Source: Micractinium sp. NFX-FRZ (lineage: Eukaryota > Chlorophyta > Trebouxiophyceae > Chlorellales > Chlorellaceae). Taken from it: DNA of 64,000 bases. Shown piece after piece: positions 21,101-31,600 of this stretch. A model generated the notes under the pieces. That model searched no databases and was not told the DNA's origin. It saw only the letters and a list, made by a program, of their open reading frames with translations. The number at the start of each line of letters is the position of its first letter. Positions within the stretch are counted from its first letter, which is position 1. The position numbers and the translations under genes are program-made. The stretch is taken from NCBI GenBank assembly GCA_029339195.1, contig JAPTJF010000020.1:1-64000 (forward strand). The letters run 5' to 3'.

Positions 21101-24100
21101 GCCAGCCGCAGCACAGCACAATGGCGTGAGTGGGGCGCATGCCCCGTGGGCCCACCACACGTGGAGTGCTTCTGCCCACCCACCCACCTACCCAGCCACC
21201 CACCCACCCACCGTATTTGCTGGTAGCTGGCCGACGGCACGGCCGACTTGAGGAGCGCGGCGGCCCCAGCCACGACAGGCGTGGCCATGCTTGTGCCGCT
21301 GTACCAGTCATATGCTGAGTCGCTGGTGTTGACACAAGACAGGATGTTCACCCCCGGGGCTGCCAGGTGGACAGGCAGCCCGTAGTTTGAAAAGGTTGCC
21401 AGCTCATCGCCGCCAGAGGTGGCGGCGACTGCAGGGGGGAGATGAGGGGGCAGCAGGGGTGGGTGAGGCGACGGGCAGCAGAAGCAAAGGAATGTCACGA
21501 AGGTGTGCCGGGGTTGGGGACACCTCAAGTGGCGAGTGCAGAGGGCAGGTGAGGGACGGCGGAGGTGGGTGAGGATGCGGGCAGCGGAAGCAGTGGAGGG
21601 TGTTGCGGGTGCGTCGGGAGATGAAGCCAGCCAGCAAGCAAGCACGCAAGCACGCATGCACGCAAGCACGCATGCAAGCAAGCACGCATGCAAGCAAGCA
21701 GCCGACCATACCCCTCCACCCACCCCTCCCTCAGCTTGCCTGCCACGATGTTGTCCAGGTCGTGCGCAGCGGGGTAGAAGGGGTACGCATCCATGTCCTT
21801 CTCGTCATTCCCTGCCGCCGCAACAAACAGCGCTCCGGAGGCCCCAAGCTTGGCCACGCCATCCCTTTCCAGCTGGGAGTAATCGTAGCCACCTGCAGAT
21901 TGAGATCAGAAAAAAATACACTTCAAGTCGGGAAGTTTGAAGGGTGGCCATGCCATCTGGATCGAACTGAGAGCGTAATGTAACCACCGGAAGTGTTAGC
22001 AATGGTGCAGAGCTGCAGGGCACACGCCAAAGTAAACGGCGTTCTTAGCGTGGCACACCACGGCAGCAGCGGTTGGGGGAGCTCCGCAGCCAACTCTGGG
22101 CAAAACCACCGGCCAAAGACGGGCAACACAGCCTAAGAGCTGCCAGCAGGACGGCGGCGGCAGCATTGCATGGCCAGTGGCAGGCAGTCAGCGGCGGGCG
22201 GGCGCACCATAGCTTGCGCTCACGATGTGCGCCTTGGCCTGAGGGCAATGGGGCACAGGGGGGCAGGGCGAGGCACAGGGTGGGCTTGATGTTTCAGCAG
22301 GCAGAGGCAGAGGCAAGCTGCCGCAGAGGCAGCGGCAGCGGCAGCTCACGCCCACTACGTCACACCCTATTCATCGTTACCGCTGCACTGCGCCACACAC
22401 CGGCCCTCCAGCAGAGGGCGAGGTCTCAGGGTGTGCCAGAAGCGCAGGCACAGGCATACAGAAAGTGGGGCCTCACCTCCTTCCGGCACAGGTAGTAACA
22501 ATCCAGTAAGGCAGAGACGGAGAAGAAGCTGCAGGGTGGAAGACACGGCAGGTGGCATGCGGTGGAACAGGTGCAGTGCCAGTGGTGGGAGAAGATAACG
22601 GGGGTTAACCTTCGCTTGGCTACACCTGGCAGCAGTGGTACAGGCTGGCATTCCGCACAGCATGCCGCACAACTGCTGCAGCGTGCGCACAGCAGGCAGC
22701 ACAACTGGCATACATGTGCATACATGTGCATACATCGGCATGCATCAGCAATGATGTGCACACATCAGCGGACATCAGCACACAGTGCAGTGCCGAGCTC
22801 ACCGTTGACTGGCTGCCTTGCACACGTAGAGGCTGACATTCCAGGCCACCCCAGCTACGCCCAGCCCGTTGTCGCCTGTCGCCGCCAGAATGCCGGCGGT
22901 GTGCGTGCCGTGCCCTATAAGGTCTGCAGCAAGAGGAGAGGGAAGGAGAGGGGAGGTGAGGTAAGGGAAGGGGAGGTGAGGGGGATGCATGCCGGGGCGG
23001 CAACCCTGCACAGAGGTGCACGCTGCAACGAGACTGCTGGCAGGCTGGCTGCAGGCTCGGTTGATGGCTCAAGCAGGGGCCACAGGCAGCACGTACGTGG
23101 CAGCAGTCATTCAACACACACCTGAGAGGTCAGAGTATGCCGGGGTGCCGGGCTGCGGCTGGCCCAACACCTCGTCCTCGGCCCGGTTCCATCCCCCCGC
23201 TATGCTGGCCCGCAAGTCCTCATGCGTCGCCCGAATGCCAGTGTCGATGATGCACACGCGCGTCTGCGCCAGATCAGCAGGGCAGCGGGGAGGGCGGCGA
23301 CAGGAGTGGGAGGGCATGCCGCGGCGGGATGGTACCTCTCACACGAAACACACAGCCCACCTGCCATGGCCGCGGCAGGTGCACAGAGCGGCAGGGCAGG
23401 CGGGCGAGGCAAGCTTGCAGCCTCCCATGGCAATGCAGCTCCCCGCTGCCATTGGAACCCGCTTCTACCCTTAGCCTTCCCGCTGCCCCACTGCCCCCGC
23501 TGCCACCCCGCTTCTGCCCGCCGCCTTCCAGCTGCCCCGCCGCCCCCGCTGCTGCCCTGCCTGCTGCCCACCCCCACCCCCCTGCCTCCCTGCTGCTGCG
23601 CACCTGTTTGGATCCCACGGTTGTGGCCCAGGCTGTGGGCGCCCAGACTTGGGGCAGGTGCCATTGGCCCTGGTAGTCGCTGGTGGGCGGGTACAAGCGG
23701 TCGTTGGGCTGCAGCTGGGCCGCCTGGGGGCCCGCCCCCCCTGTGGGCGTGCTGACAGAGTAATAAAAGTCGGGCTCCGCCAGCTCCACGGCTGCAGCCA
23801 CATGAAGGGTGGGCAGCAGGGCAAGGGGGACTGCAAGTGTTACCGCAACTGAAGTTTCATATCAGGAGACACTCAGCCCTTGACCGGCGGTTGGGGCGTT
23901 TGAGCGCCCGCCCTTGGAGACGTGCTGGGGCCCGCGGCCGTCGCGGAGCAGGGGCAGGTAGGCATGCTACGGGAAGGACTGGTGTGGGGTGTACCCGCGA
24001 GCCGCGGAGGGAGAGTGGGATGGAAGCCGGGCCCAGCCGGATCCCGCTCTTGTGGCCCCACCCAGCCGCAGGCGCATGCACGGCATGCCCGACATGCAAA

Positions 24101-24215
24101 GACACACACAGGGGTTGCGCAGTCCCAGAGGCAGTCACCGACTTGCCCATCCACCCACCTGGGTTTGCCCGCAGCTGCTTCAGTGCCGCCGCCATCCTGC
24201 CGCCAGCACTCCCCC

Positions 24216-24259
<44 letters not shown>

Positions 24260-24855
24260 GTGGTGTTGGAAAGCTCATAAACAAAAACTGCATCTGGGGG
24301 CAGGCTGGCTGTGCTGCTGCTGCTGCTTGTGCTGGCAACCGATACCCGGCCGCCGCTGGGCTTCCCTCGCACGGCCAATTTGTGATGCTCGCCCGCCAGG
24401 CGTGCCAGCCGCAGGCCGGGCAGCGGCGACAATGCCTGCGCGGCCGCGACGCGCGCGGCTGCAGGCATCTGCTTGAACCGCACGAGGACGCGGGTGGGTT
24501 GCTTGTGGGGCAGGCCGGTGGGTGTGCGCAGCAGGGAGTCGGCCCCAGAGGCAGCTGCGCCCTTGGCTGTGCCGCTGGCGGCAGCTGCCGTGGGGCCGGC
24601 GGCGGCGGCGGTGGTGGGGGCTGCGGCCGTTTGTCCTGCAACGCAAGCAAATCAGCCAGAACATGCCGGTGACCACTCGCACGGCGGCGATGCCAAGGGC
24701 GCGAGCGGTGGGGTGTGAAGGCGGCTCTGGAGCTCGCGCGCCTTACTAGTACTGCACCCAGGCCCAACCCGCTGCAAAGGCAACCGCGCTAAGTACCCAC
24801 CTGCTAATAGCACCGCCAGGGCCCACAGCCCCCAAAAGGCCCTCCAAGCGGACAT
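15175..24855 (-). CDS. Secreted subtilase A, PAN-like, three PPC-like modules, Pro-rich tail
   Basis: Twenty-two exons give 1378 residues: 24855-24801, 24635-24159, 23791-23604, 23263-23122, 22923-22803, 22528-22477, 22238-22208, 21892-21740, 21428-21212, 20981-20845, 20706-20604, 20261-20211, 20048-19869, 19563-19464, 19157-19084, 18815-18690, 18526-18208, 18028-17835, 17498-17319, 17019-16890, 16617-16427, 16090-15175. After a signal peptide (MSAWRAFWGLWALAVLLAG) comes an I9-type propeptide (RVLVRFKQM), then a peptidase S8 domain with Asp247 (IIDTG), His292 (GHGTHTAG), Asn384 (AAAGND) and Ser453 (GTSMATP). Residues 525-635 form a PAN/apple-like module (QECLDR, NCLHMDKS). About 636-1130 hold three repeats resembling bacterial pre-peptidase C-terminal domains (GDPV.SVLSS, GPFTC, NDDD, TYYWL). 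The tail is about 250 residues of SPPPP type. An in-frame upstream ATG at 24909 gives a poorer signal peptide. The intron after exon 8 has a GC donor. PAN and PPC assignments are by pattern only. Confidence 0.9.
15180..15935 (-). repeat. Coding minisatellite, Ser-Pro-rich tail of subtilase A
   Basis: A C-rich coding strand of SPPPP/SPSPPPP repeats with an 18-27 base quasi-period. The plus (template) strand is a near-continuous run of G-triplets separated by short spacers. Such arrays are length-variable. The protein motif resembles hydroxyproline-rich wall glycoproteins of volvocine and other green algae. Confidence 0.85.
21632..21702. repeat. AAGCACGCATGC intronic tandem repeat
   Basis: Short degenerate units of GCAAGCACGCATGCA sit inside the GC-AG intron of subtilase A, between exons 8 and 9. 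Apart from intron length polymorphism I infer no function. Confidence 0.8.
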
Positions 24856-25691
24856 ACCACCACGCGTCCCCTCTGTCGGGCGGGCTAGCGTCGCTGAAAA
24901 ATGGTCCACATGCTAGCTTTATGGTGCCGCGACCTGTCGAATAGCAGGCGTACCCCTGCACAAGCGGCCACATTCGTTGCCGCCAGCGCCGCCACATGAC
25001 GACGCATCGCCAGCTAACGGCAGCTGCAAAGGCAGCCACCCCCCCGGAGCCACAGCCTTGCTCCCTTGCTCCCTGGAGGCAGCTGTGTTGTCGCTGCTCA
25101 ATGCCACATGTTCGTGATAATAGTCGAGCATGGCAGTCGGGCCAAAACAGTGCTATCTCTGGGCGGAACACCCGCTGCTGGGTCGGGCAAACGACCTGAG
25201 CATGGCCCCGGCGGATGGCGCCTGGCGCCACCAGGCGGCAGCAAGGGCTCCAGCGGCGGCAACATTGGCAAGTGCACGTGCTAATTCTGAAGTACAAGGG
25301 TGCATGCCTTCACTGCATGCACAGAGACACGGATGCTGCCTGAAAGCATTCGGTTGTGGTTTGTTGGGTCGGTACACTGCCGCCTGCCCAACACATGTCG
25401 ACCTCTCAGGCGCCCAGCTGGCATGTGCAGCATCGAGAACACACACCACGCGCCGTTTGGTCGCGCCGTTTGGTCGCAATTCACACGTGCGAGAGGGGAG
25501 TGTTGAAAGTGTTTTCAGAAGCAAGTCGGTACATGCACCAGGGCAGGCAATGAGCCTCAAGCAAGATGATGGATAGACATGGGCGGGAGCACCAAAGAGA
25601 GTAAGAACGTGGGTAAGGGGTCGTACTTCGTGGTATGAGCTCGTCAAGACAAGTGATAAATCATGATGATGTGTACGTTCTGCAGTGGTTA
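24856..25691. other. Spacer between subtilase A start and subtilase B end
   Basis: It holds the subtilase A promoter (left part) and the subtilase B 3' UTR (right part). No TATA box or TGTAA signal stands out. A 14-base duplication (GCGCCGTTTGGTCGC twice) lies near 25450-25478. Open frames here have no recognisable domain. Confidence 0.55.
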
Positions 25692-28600
25692 TTAGACAGA
25701 TGGAGGAGATGGCATCGGCGGTGGCGGTGAGGGGCTGGCAGGAGGTGGCAGTGAGGGGCTGGGTGGGGGAGGGGATGGAGGAGGGGGCGGCGGCGAGGGG
25801 CTGGGTGGGGGCGGTGAGGGGCGGGGTGGGGGCGGGGACGGAGGAGGTGGCAGCGGCGAAGGGCTGGGTGGGGGTGGTGAGGGGCTGGGTGGGGGCGGCG
25901 AGGGGCTGGGTGGTGGCGGGGAGGGAGGAGGGGGCGGCGGCGCAGGGCTGGGTGGTGGCGGTGAGGGGCTGGGTGGTGGCGGTGAGGGAGGAGGGGGCGG
26001 CGGCGAGGGGCTGGGTGGGGGCGGGGACAGAGGAGGTGGCAGCGGCGAAGGGCTGGGTGGGGGCGGCGAGGGGCTGGGTGGCTGAGGGGAGGGAGGAGGG
26101 GGCGGCGGCAAAGGGCTGGGTGGGGGAGGGGAGGGAGGAGGTGGCGGCGGCGCAGGGCTGGGTGGGGGCGGTGAGGGGCTGGGTGGGGGAGGGGAGGGAG
26201 GAGGTGGCGGCGGCGCAGGGCTGGGTGGCGGCGGCGAGGGGCTGGGTGGTGGCGGGGAGGGAGGAGGGGGCGGCGGCAAAGGGCTGGGTGGTGCCGGTGA
26301 GGGGCTGGGTGGGGGCGGAGACGGAGGAGGGGGCGGCGGCGAAGGGCTGGGGGGTGGCGGTGAGGGGCTGGGTGGGGGAGGGGAAGGAGGAGGGGGCGGC
26401 GGCGAGGGGCTGGGAGGAGGGGGCGGTGAGGGGCTGGGTGGGGGAGGGGGCGGTGGGGGTGGAGGCGGCGAGGGGCTGGGGGGAAGGGGCGGGGATGGCC
26501 GGGGTGGGGGAGGGGGCGGTGGAGAGGGGCTGGGAGGTGGAGGGGAGGGGCTGGGTGGGGGCGGGGACGGAGGAGGGGGCGGCGGAGAGGGACTGGGAGG
26601 AGGGGGCGGTGAGGGGCTGGGAGGAGGGGGCGGTGGGGGTGGAGAAGGGCTTGGCGGAGGTGGGGAGGGCGGCCGCGGCGACGGGGGCGGAGGGGATGGT
26701 GACGGGCTGGGTGGAGGTGGCTGAGGGCTTGGAGGGCGTGGCGACGGGGGTGGAGGGGGTGGGAACGGCTTTGGTGGAGGCGGGGAGGGGTTGGGAGGCA
26801 TGGGGGAAGGGGGCGGTGGGGGTGGTGAGGGGTTGGGAGGGGGTGGCGAGGGCCTGGGGGGTGGAGGGAACGGGGGAGGGGGTGGGGAGGGGCGGGGTGG
26901 GGGAGGGAATGGCCGGGGCGAAGGTGGGGGCGAGGGCTTTGGTGGTTTTGGCGGAAGTGGGGGCCTGGGGCGAGGGGGCTTGGGTGCTGGAGGCGGGGGG
27001 CGCGGCTTGGGTGGGCGTGGGGGCAAGGGCCGCGGCGACGGCGGCGGCGGGTGCGCCCGCCATGTCACCCTCATCCGCAGTATGGTCATGCCCGCGGCCG
27101 CCTCTGACAGCGGCGACACCGCCAGCAAGTAGTACCGCCGCGCCTTGACGGCCAGGCTCAGCCCAAAGGCCCCCACAGAGGCGGAGTTGCTGCGGCACTG
27201 CCCATCGTCGTCGTTGCTTGCCACGCATGTGTAAGGGCCGCTGCTGGGATTGGGGGACGACAGGACTGAGAGGACAGGGTCGCCCAGCGTATCACCACAG
27301 GAAGACGCTGTCAGCACACCCCCAGATGTGCCAGAGTGCCAGCGGTACACCACCGCTGCCGGTGTGAGCAGCGGGCAGGACGGCAGCCCAGGCGGCAGGC
27401 TGGGCTGGGGTAAGAAGCCCTGCAGGGGGCAGGACAGGTGGGGAGGGCACGGGCAAGGGGGACGCATTGGTGTCGTGGGGACGGCGGCAGCAACTGTGGT
27501 AAGCACGACACAGCACAGCACAGCACAGCACAGCACAGCACAGAACAGAACACTTGAAAGAAGCACAGCAGGCGGCACTCACGCTGATGTAGCTGCTGCG
27601 GAAGGGGAGCGAGGCAATGGGGATGGGGCTGCCCCAAGAGCCGGGTGACGCCGGGAATGGCAGCTGGGGCGGGGGACGGGGCGGGAGCCTGCGGGCAGCT
27701 CTTGTGGGGGACCAGTAAGAGGCAGCTTAGAAGGCACGTTTGCCATAGCGGGGCGCAAGCCGCGGAACGCAACGCGCAGGCTGAGGGTCCCATGGACCCC
27801 TTGTGTGAGAGCCAGCTATCATCGGGCTACCATGGCAGGCCAGACACAGGCAGCTTGGTGCATCCGCTGCATGCATAAGCTTGAGGGCATGTAGCATGCC
27901 GGGCCAGCGGGCGGCACGAGGGCACTCGCACCTGGGCGTCGGCGGCGCGGGCGCTGCGGTGACGCTGAGCCGGACCTGCGGCGTGTGCTGTGGGCCGTAG
28001 GGGCCCACCGCCAGCCAGTAGTAGGTGCGGGGTTGCACGGTGATCGTGAGAGAGAAGGCGTCGTTTTTGAAGGAATCGTCCCCAGGGTCGTTGGAGCTGC
28101 AGCCCTCGGCGCTGTTGTTGCCCCTGCACCCAGACACAAGCAAGTTTGGGGTGGGCTGCCGGGATCTGGAGGTCAGGGCAGCAAGGCGGCGCAACCCAGC
28201 AACAAGCCAATCAGCACCCCCGGCCGTGTTGTTACCCCTGGACCGCAAACAAGGCGGGGAGTTCAGGAGACACCAGGACCAGAAGGGCAGGCAGCGAAGG
28301 GGTGCCACACCGCCTAGCGGGAGAAGCGGGCTTGTATGCAGCGGGGTGGGGCCCCCCAACCAGGACACTCGGGCATGCAGTGCAGGGGCACCAGCAGTGG
28401 TGCGCATTTCCGGGCTTCTAGCCAGCCCCCTGCCCGGCCAGCTGGCTGATAGTGCCCCCCGCCGGCTTCCCCCAAGGCCAGCAGTGGCTGGGCAGCAGCT
28501 GCCAGGCCACGTGTGCGCACCCAAGGCAGGTGAAGGGGCCTCGCCGGGAGGTGGAGGAGAGGATGGAGACGACAGAGTTGCCTTGGGAGAAGCCGCAGGA

Positions 28601-31600
28601 GGAGGCGGTGAGGCTGCCCGCCGGGCTGGGCCCTGGGAGGAACAACAGGGCAAGCCAAGACCGCAGTAAACAACCAGCTATACACTTAGATTTGGGATGA
28701 CAGGGCCAATTAAAGAGTCAATGAGGCTACCTGCCGGGGAGGGCAGCCAGAAGGGCAACGGCGGCTCTGGCTGCGCCACTCCATTAGGCACAGCATAGGA
28801 TACGTGCATTTCAACAGTGGCATGCCGGTGCTTTCCTTCTTGCCCACCTGAGAACCACAGGAACACAGCTGCACGGTTGCGCGCCTGGGGGCAGCCGGGC
28901 AGGGGGAAGGCGCTGAGGGGGTAGGCCTGCACATGGGTGAGGGTGCAGGTGGGGTAGAGGCGTCAGGAGTGGCGGGGACCGTCTGCGGCCAATCAAGCCC
29001 AGTATTTCAAATGGACAGCGCCTTAAAGAGACAACCTCAGCTTCAGAGCCTGCCCAGGGCCAGCAGCAGCAGCAGCAGGGAGCGTACAGCGCGCAGCATG
29101 TGGCAACCCACATCGGCAGCACCTCCCACCACTCTGCATCCCCCAGCCTGCTCCTCCCACCACCCTGTTCCTACCACCCTGCCCCTCCCACCGCCCTGCA
29201 TCTCCTCCCAGCCTGCAGCAACCGGCAGCAGCCCCCCGCCCGCCGCTCCCCACCGTCATAACGTTGCTGAGGAAGGGCAAGCGGTCAACGACAATCGGGT
29301 CTCCCCATGTGCCTTTCAAGGCACGCTCCCTGCCCACGGGGCGCTGCGGCACTGGGGAGGGCGGCCTGCAGGGGCGCCGGGCAACAAGTACAGCGGTCAT
29401 ATGAAGTGCAGCCACTTGTGGGCGGCAGCAGCAGCAGTAGCAGCATGCAGGAAGGCAGGGCCTTCAGGGAGGCCTTCATACGCACGTTCAAGTGGGAGTG
29501 ACTAGTTTGAATAGTTTGGGAGGTCTTTCAGACCCACGCAATCGCTGTTTGTGGCAAAAAGAGGCAGCCTAACCATTCCCACTGTGCCTGCGCCATCCCT
29601 TGCACCTCGAACCTCGTGCCCCCCTACACGCAGCACGCCCCTCCCGCGTGGAGGGTGCAGGGTGGGGATGGGCACCAAATTTTTGATTTTCCCCGTCCCT
29701 CGCTCACCTACCTGACACTCCCACCAACACACGCCCTTGGCACCATCTATCAAGTGCACCATCCACACCTGAGCGCCAGCGCGGGGGCCCTCAACACGAT
29801 AGGCGCCTGCGGCTGCACAAGCCTGTAGGCAGACAGCGCGAGCGGCCGCGGCTTGCGTTCCAGCACCCTGGCACTCTTGTCCATGTGCAGGCAGTTGCCT
29901 GGGGCGTTCCAGAAGTAGGTGCTGCAGAAGTATGGGCAAACGAGTAACAGTGCAGGTGAGCGGAGAAGCAGGCAAGTCGGGGCGCTCTTGCACATGTGCA
30001 GGCAGTTTCCCGGGACGTTCCAGAAGTAGGTGCAGAAAGCAGGGGCAAACAAGTGACGGAGCAGGTGAATGGAGAAGCAGGCGAGTGGGGTGAGCCTATT
30101 GTCTGTGTTCCCGCGATTGGCCGAAAAAGTGGTGGCCGGGGCGGGACGGGGCGAGTGAGTGTCTCCCAACCCCCGTGGGGCGGGAGACAGCGGGGTTGCG
30201 GGAGGGAGGGAGCACAGCCTGCGGCTCCCACACACTGGTTTAGGAAGCAAAGACGCACAAACGCTGGCAGACTAACATGCAACCTCAGGTTGGTGACGCC
30301 TGCTGCCCTGGACCACACCCAGCAACAGCCCAACACAGGCGGCACGCCCAGGCGTGCGGCCCGCTGGGGGCACACTCACACATCTTCCCCAGATGTTGCG
30401 TAGTAGCAGTTGGGGTTGGCCTGGCAGCTGCGCAGGGGGCAGGGTGGATGGGGTGTTGCATTGTAAGAACGTAGCATGACCAGGGGCTGCCTGGGCAAGC
30501 TTCCAGAGCCACGTAAACCCTATTGGTCGAGCGAGCACATGCGCCAGCTCAGCACCAGCGGGAGGAGCACAGGCCAGTCCATGCCATTTGTCACCCAGGC
30601 CAACAGGCAACCGGTCAGGTCAACAAGCAAAACCGTGCACAGCGGGCAAATGTGTGAGGGCATCAACGGGCACAGGCCGTACCTGTCCAGGCAGGCTTGC
30701 GGGGATGTTGCATTGCTGATCTCAGCGCTCGCGTCGGTGAGGGTCATGTCGAACAGCACCCCCCTCTCCACCACCCACGTGTCTGCATGATTCGGAGGAA
30801 GAAAGGAAAGAGGAGCAGGCATGCGGTGACATGGTACCGGTGACCCATAACCACCACACATGCGTTTGCGGCGGCGAGAGTGGTGCATAGAGGCGCAATC
30901 ATCTTCGTCTGTGAGGGCAGCATGCAAGAGCATGCGAGTTTGTTGTTGCACCACAGCGGGTCCATGTGCAGGGCGCTACTGCCGGCAGGCACGGTCTAGC
31001 ATGGCCTCTCAGCAGCCTGCGTGCACTAAACCACTGCGACACCAGCTCAGCGAGGCGCGCACCAAACCAGCCTGCGTGCACTAAACCACTGCGACACAAC
31101 TCAGCAAGGCGCGCACTTGTGAGGGGCGGCGGGGGCGGGGCCTGGGTGCCAAGCAGGGCCGCCAGCGCTCTCGCCACATTCAGCCGGCCGCCCGACGCTA
31201 CCCAGCCAGACAGCGCAGGCAGCTGGTCAACAGATCTCAGCAGCGCGCTCCTGCACAGGGGGCAGCAGCAGCAAAAGGGCGCAGCGGCAGCAGGCTTTGG
31301 GGCGCGTCAAAAGCTAGCTAGCACAAGCAGGGGAGCAGGCACGGGAGGAGACCGCCGGTTGCAGCCAGCACGCCCATGAGACGCATGCTCCGCGGGCCAC
31401 CACACATGCAGTGCTTCTGCCCACCCACCCACCCACCCACCCACCGTATCTGCTGGTAGCTGGCCGCAGGCACGGCCGATTTGAGCAGGGCAGCAGCACC
31501 CGACACCACGGGAGTGGCCATGCTGTTGCCGCTGCGGTATTCGTAAGAGGTGTCTGACACGCACGCTGTGCTCAGAATGGAGGTGCCGGGGGCCGCCAGG

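Noticed and set aside
21130..21940. Plus-strand open frames inside the subtilase A region
   Set aside because: Antisense shadows of exons and of the intronic AAGCACGCATGC repeat.
25685..27148. 487-codon plus-strand open frame opposite the subtilase B tail
   Set aside because: Same antisense effect of the Pro-rich repeats; no start context, domain or exon structure.
25153..27228. 691-codon minus-strand frame rich in Thr/Ala/Pro/Ser/Gln
   Set aside because: It overlaps the subtilase B tail in a shifted frame and runs on into the 3' UTR. The SPPPP frame is the one that continues from the PPC-like domain exon.
28716..28748. This segment as the true start of subtilase B exon 17
   Set aside because: It lacks the downstream SSCGFSQGNSVVS core of the module and runs into a stop; the exon at 28632-28521 carries the conserved sequence in phase.
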